Positions 61,601 to 64,000 of a stretch of DNA of 64,000 bases are shown one piece after another. The stretch comes from Paraburkholderia rhynchosiae. Its GTDB lineage: Bacteria; Pseudomonadota; Gammaproteobacteria; Burkholderiales; Burkholderiaceae. Both the position numbers and the translations under genes were made by a program. The DNA lies in contig NZ_PNXY01000016.1 of the NCBI RefSeq assembly GCF_002879865.1, positions 1 to 64,000 of the forward strand, given 5' to 3'. The notes under the pieces were generated by a model. The model was not told the origin of the DNA. It saw nothing but the letters and a program-made list of their open reading frames with translations, and made no database searches. Every line of letters begins with the position of its first letter. Positions within the stretch are counted from its first letter, which is position 1.

Positions 61601-61947
61601 CTGGAGGGGTTTAAGGAAGAGCCACCAACCGCTTCAGCGGCCGGCGGTCGCTAAAGCGGGATACCCGGGCAACCGCTTTCCTGGGTCGATGTGTCTGTGA
61701 GGGGAAAAGCAACAGCTTTCATCGTTGAAGCGCAGCCGCTCCCGCTCCCGCGAAAACGTATCGCTGCGCCCAGTGAGAACTTCGCATGGCGCGATGTTGG
61801 ATAGGGCGGTGATGATATCTGGCGTCCTAGTTTCAGGGGCGCGCCATCGACTGCATCACAGGTGGGTCGCAGTGGAACCAAGTGAATGGCGGTCTGCGCG
61901 TCCGGCCGCATGTGGCAGGCGGAGTCAAACTAGTCAGGATGAGTCTC
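61601..61947. other. Gap without a recognised gene
   Basis: These 347 bases separate the SDR and dehydrogenase genes in the same direction. A minus-strand frame (61651-61911) is open but was not recognised; GRSDTFSRERERLRFNDESC in another frame looks protein-like and may be a relic. AGGA at 61936 is the ribosome site of the next gene. Confidence 0.35.
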
Positions 61948-62883
61948 ATGCAAACAAAGACAACAGCAGTAATCGGCGCGGGGCGTATCGGGCGCGCGTG
62001 GGCAATCGTATTTGCGCGCAGCGGCGCCACGGTAAGAATTTACGATGCCTGCGAGGACATGCTAAAGGGTGCGCTTCCCGCCATTCGTCAGAGTGTAGAA
62101 GATCTCGCGTCGTTTGGCCTTGTAGACGAACCTGTGGATGCGATCGTCGCGCGCATCACCGCATGCAGCACCCTCGAGGAAGCCGTCGCGGATGCCGCGC
62201 TCGTGCAAGAGAATATCGCCGAGGTCGTTGAAGCAAAGCGTACGTTGTTCGCCGATTTAGATCGACTGGTCGAGCCCGACGCGCTGCTTGCCAGTTCGAC
62301 GTCCGGCTTGCCGGCATCGACGTTCACAAAGGAGCTGCATGGTCGCGCTCGCTGCTTCGTTGGGCATCCAGTGAATCCGCCGTCGCTGGTGCCACTTGTA
62401 GAGCTGTGCGGTGCACCGTGGACTTCCCCGGAAGCACTAGAGCGTGCTCGCGAATTTTACGAGCAGGCCGGGCAAAAGCCCGTAATTCTCCGGCGAGAAA
62501 TCGCGGGATTTTTACTCAACCGTCTGCAAGGAGCCGTGCTCGACGAAGCGCTAAGCCTCTATGAACAGGGCTATACCACCGCAGCAGATCTTGACACCGT
62601 GATGCGCGACGGTCTCGCGATGCGCTGGTCGTTCATGGGACCGTTCGAGACCATCGACCTTAACGCGCCGGGCGGCGTGCCTGACTACGCGTCCCGCTAC
62701 AGAGACACTTACCGCAACATCGCAGCAACGCGTATGCCGTTTGATTGGGGCGCAGAGACGCTCGACGAACTTGATGCCGAGCGTCGCACCGTGCTTTCGC
62801 GTGATCGAATCGAGGAACGCAGTCGCTGGCGAGATCGCCGACTGATGGCGCTGCTTGCGCATCGACGTTCATTAATGGAATAG
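61948..62883 (+). CDS. 3-hydroxyacyl-CoA dehydrogenase-like NAD-dependent dehydrogenase
   Basis: This 311-residue protein is of the HCDH/lambda-crystallin/carnitine-dehydrogenase superfamily. It has the NAD motif VIGAGRIGRAWAIVFARSG, VQENIAEVVEAKRTLFADLD, LLASSTSGLPAS (with the Ser), CFVGHPVNPPSLVPLVELCG (catalytic His), and a C-terminal helical domain with GFLLNRLQGAVLDEALSLYE. The length fits L-gulonate or carnitine dehydrogenases rather than the fused fatty-acid enzymes. The ATG at 61948 was chosen since AGGA lies 8 bases upstream; 61939 would be too close to it. Confidence 0.85.
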   Translation: MQTKTTAVIGAGRIGRAWAIVFARSGATVRIYDACEDMLKGALPAIRQSVEDLASFGLVDEPVDAIVARITACSTLEEAVADAALVQENIAEVVEAKRTLFADLDRLVEPDALLASSTSGLPASTFTKELHGRARCFVGHPVNPPSLVPLVELCGAPWTSPEALERAREFYEQAGQKPVILRREIAGFLLNRLQGAVLDEALSLYEQGYTTAADLDTVMRDGLAMRWSFMGPFETIDLNAPGGVPDYASRYRDTYRNIAATRMPFDWGAETLDELDAERRTVLSRDRIEERSRWRDRRLMALLAHRRSLME

Positions 62884-63258
62884 CGCTCAAAGCCTGACTT
62901 TAATGGGACCGATAGACGATCGGGCCTACCGCTATTAACGGTGTACGAGCGCCGTTAGCCGGACGCAAAGTCCACTACCCGAAAAGACATGCCCGGAAGA
63001 TCGACTTGCTGGATCGGCAGGCCCGTCGCTTCAATCCATTGTGCCGAAGGAAGGTCGCTCTAACCGTCAACGTAGAAATGGCTGAAAAGTCCTAGTGCGT
63101 GCCGAAGACGCTTAGTAACCTGCAATAGACGGAAGAGGCGGCCACTGCCGCAACTGTCATTAACATAGTAAAAAAGCCTGCTGCGCCTGGTCGAACCTTA
63201 GATGAGCACGGTCTTCTCGACACTGCGTTTCAGAAAATTGAACATTTTGGAGATGAGC
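62884..63258. other. Gap with a possible minus-strand relic
   Basis: These 375 bases hold no recognised gene. On the minus strand about 62956-63040 the reading AQWIEATGLPIQQVDLPGMS, FRVVDFASG and a stop looks like the end of an unidentified protein. GGAG at 63249 serves the aldehyde dehydrogenase. Confidence 0.35.
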
Positions 63259-64000
63259 ATGAATCTTATCGAAGCATCGAATCTGGGCGTTCAAAATCCG
63301 TTCAAGAAACGTTATGGAAACTACATCGGCGGGAAGTGGCAAGAACCGCTTTCCGGTCAATACTTCGAGAACGTGACGCCGATCACTGGTCAGGTTTTCT
63401 GCGAGGTGCCTCGTTCGAACGCGAGTGACATCGAGGCAGCATTGGATGCTGCACACGCGGCAAAGGCTACATGGTCGAAAACGTCGCCGACGGAACGCGC
63501 TGCGATCTTGCTTAAGATCGCCGACCGAATGGAAGAAAATCTGAAGCTGCTGGCAGTAGCGGAAACTGTTGACAAAGGCAAGCCTTTGCGCGAGTCCATT
63601 TCTGGTGATATTCCGCTTGCTATCGACCACTTCCGATATTTTGCCTCTTGCATCCGCACGGAAGAGGGGACAATTTCAGAGATCGATAATTCGACCTATT
63701 CCTATCATTATAAAGAGCCTCTCGGAGTGGTCGGTCAAATTATTCCCTGGAACTTTCCGCTGTTGATGGCGGCGTGGAAGATCGCGCCCGCATTGGCCGC
63801 GGGCAACTGTATCGTTCTGAAGCCGGCGGAGCAGACGCCCGCTTCGATCTTGGTGTTGGTCGAACTAATTCAGGATCTTCTGCCCCCTGGCGTTTTGAAC
63901 GTTGTGAATGGCTTCGGACTTGAGGCCGGGAAGCCGCTGGCTAGCAGTCCGCGAATCGCGAAGATTGCATTTACAGGAGAGACCACGACGGGTCAATTGA
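63259..64000 (+). CDS. Aldehyde dehydrogenase, 3' end outside the window
   Basis: This shows the first 247 residues of an NAD-dependent aldehyde dehydrogenase. It has YGNYIGGKWQEPLSGQYFEN, TPITGQVFCEVPRS, QIIPWNFPLLMAAWKIAPAL (catalytic Asn region), NCIVLKPAEQTPASI, and the start of the NAD loop IAFTGETTTG. The catalytic Cys lies beyond the window. The start at 63259 is favoured by GGAG 6 bases upstream over the ATG at 63253. It resembles the ExaC/AldB acetaldehyde-type enzymes. It probably ends the pathway begun by the monooxygenase. Confidence 0.9.
   Translation, partial: MNLIEASNLGVQNPFKKRYGNYIGGKWQEPLSGQYFENVTPITGQVFCEVPRSNASDIEAALDAAHAAKATWSKTSPTERAAILLKIADRMEENLKLLAVAETVDKGKPLRESISGDIPLAIDHFRYFASCIRTEEGTISEIDNSTYSYHYKEPLGVVGQIIPWNFPLLMAAWKIAPALAAGNCIVLKPAEQTPASILVLVELIQDLLPPGVLNVVNGFGLEAGKPLASSPRIAKIAFTGETTTGQL

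Overview
The window looks like part of a Burkholderiaceae genome (Paraburkholderia, Caballeronia or Burkholderia type). It has high GC with strong codon bias, a DUF4148 protein, a Burkholderia-style general porin, many IS110/IS3/IS5-family remnants, and accessory catabolic clusters typical of a secondary replicon or genomic island. This assignment is inferred from gene style, not from a marker gene.

Layout. 0-3.2 kb: two small exported proteins and a porin with its terminator. 3.2-5.2 kb: a graveyard of transposase remnants and frameshifted small genes. 5.2-9.2 kb: a two-gene minus-strand operon for an ATP-citrate-lyase-like enzyme, followed by an IS6 remnant. 9.5-30.9 kb: a large coherent envelope and transport locus. 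31-35.5 kb: decayed DNA with an integrase pseudogene, a tRNA 3'-end fragment and relics of LysR, IclR and GntR regulators. 35.5-45 kb: a nest of two IS110 elements, two different group II introns, an IS1182 element and an IS5-type remnant. An amino-acid-type binding protein gene is cut in two by a 6.2 kb insertion. 45.4-50.6 kb: catabolic genes (acetylating acetaldehyde dehydrogenase, 4-hydroxy-2-oxovalerate aldolase, SDR, carboxymuconolactone-decarboxylase-like protein, ThDP enzyme). 51.3-53.1 kb: a group II intron fragment, a third IS110 element and an IS3 tail. 53.1-64 kb: an AraC-type regulator divergent from a sugar-type ABC transporter, then a flavin monooxygenase, two SDRs, a hydroxyacyl-CoA-dehydrogenase-like protein and an aldehyde dehydrogenase that runs off the window.

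The most interesting region is 9.5-30.9 kb. It combines a TonB-dependent receptor carrying two extra N-terminal copies of a periplasmic domain, two stand-alone proteins with the same domain, and three PstS-like binding proteins. It also has two NMT1-type binding proteins with one ABC ATPase and permease, a PepSY membrane protein fused to a ferredoxin reductase, an outer-membrane MetA-like protein, a YVTN propeller, a dimeric alpha/beta-barrel-like protein and an OmpR-type two-component system. Sets of TTCAG-like words repeated every 11 bp lie at almost every divergent or operon-start gap. They look like binding sites for the local response regulator and tie the locus into one regulon. The likely theme is capture of a scarce ligand across both membranes, with a reduction step, but the ligand cannot be read from the sequence.

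The 53-64 kb cluster reads as uptake plus oxidation of an unknown compound: ABC import, monooxygenation, alcohol and ketone oxidation by the SDRs, then aldehyde oxidation. The 45-50 kb cluster holds the last two steps of a meta-cleavage lower pathway without its hydratase.
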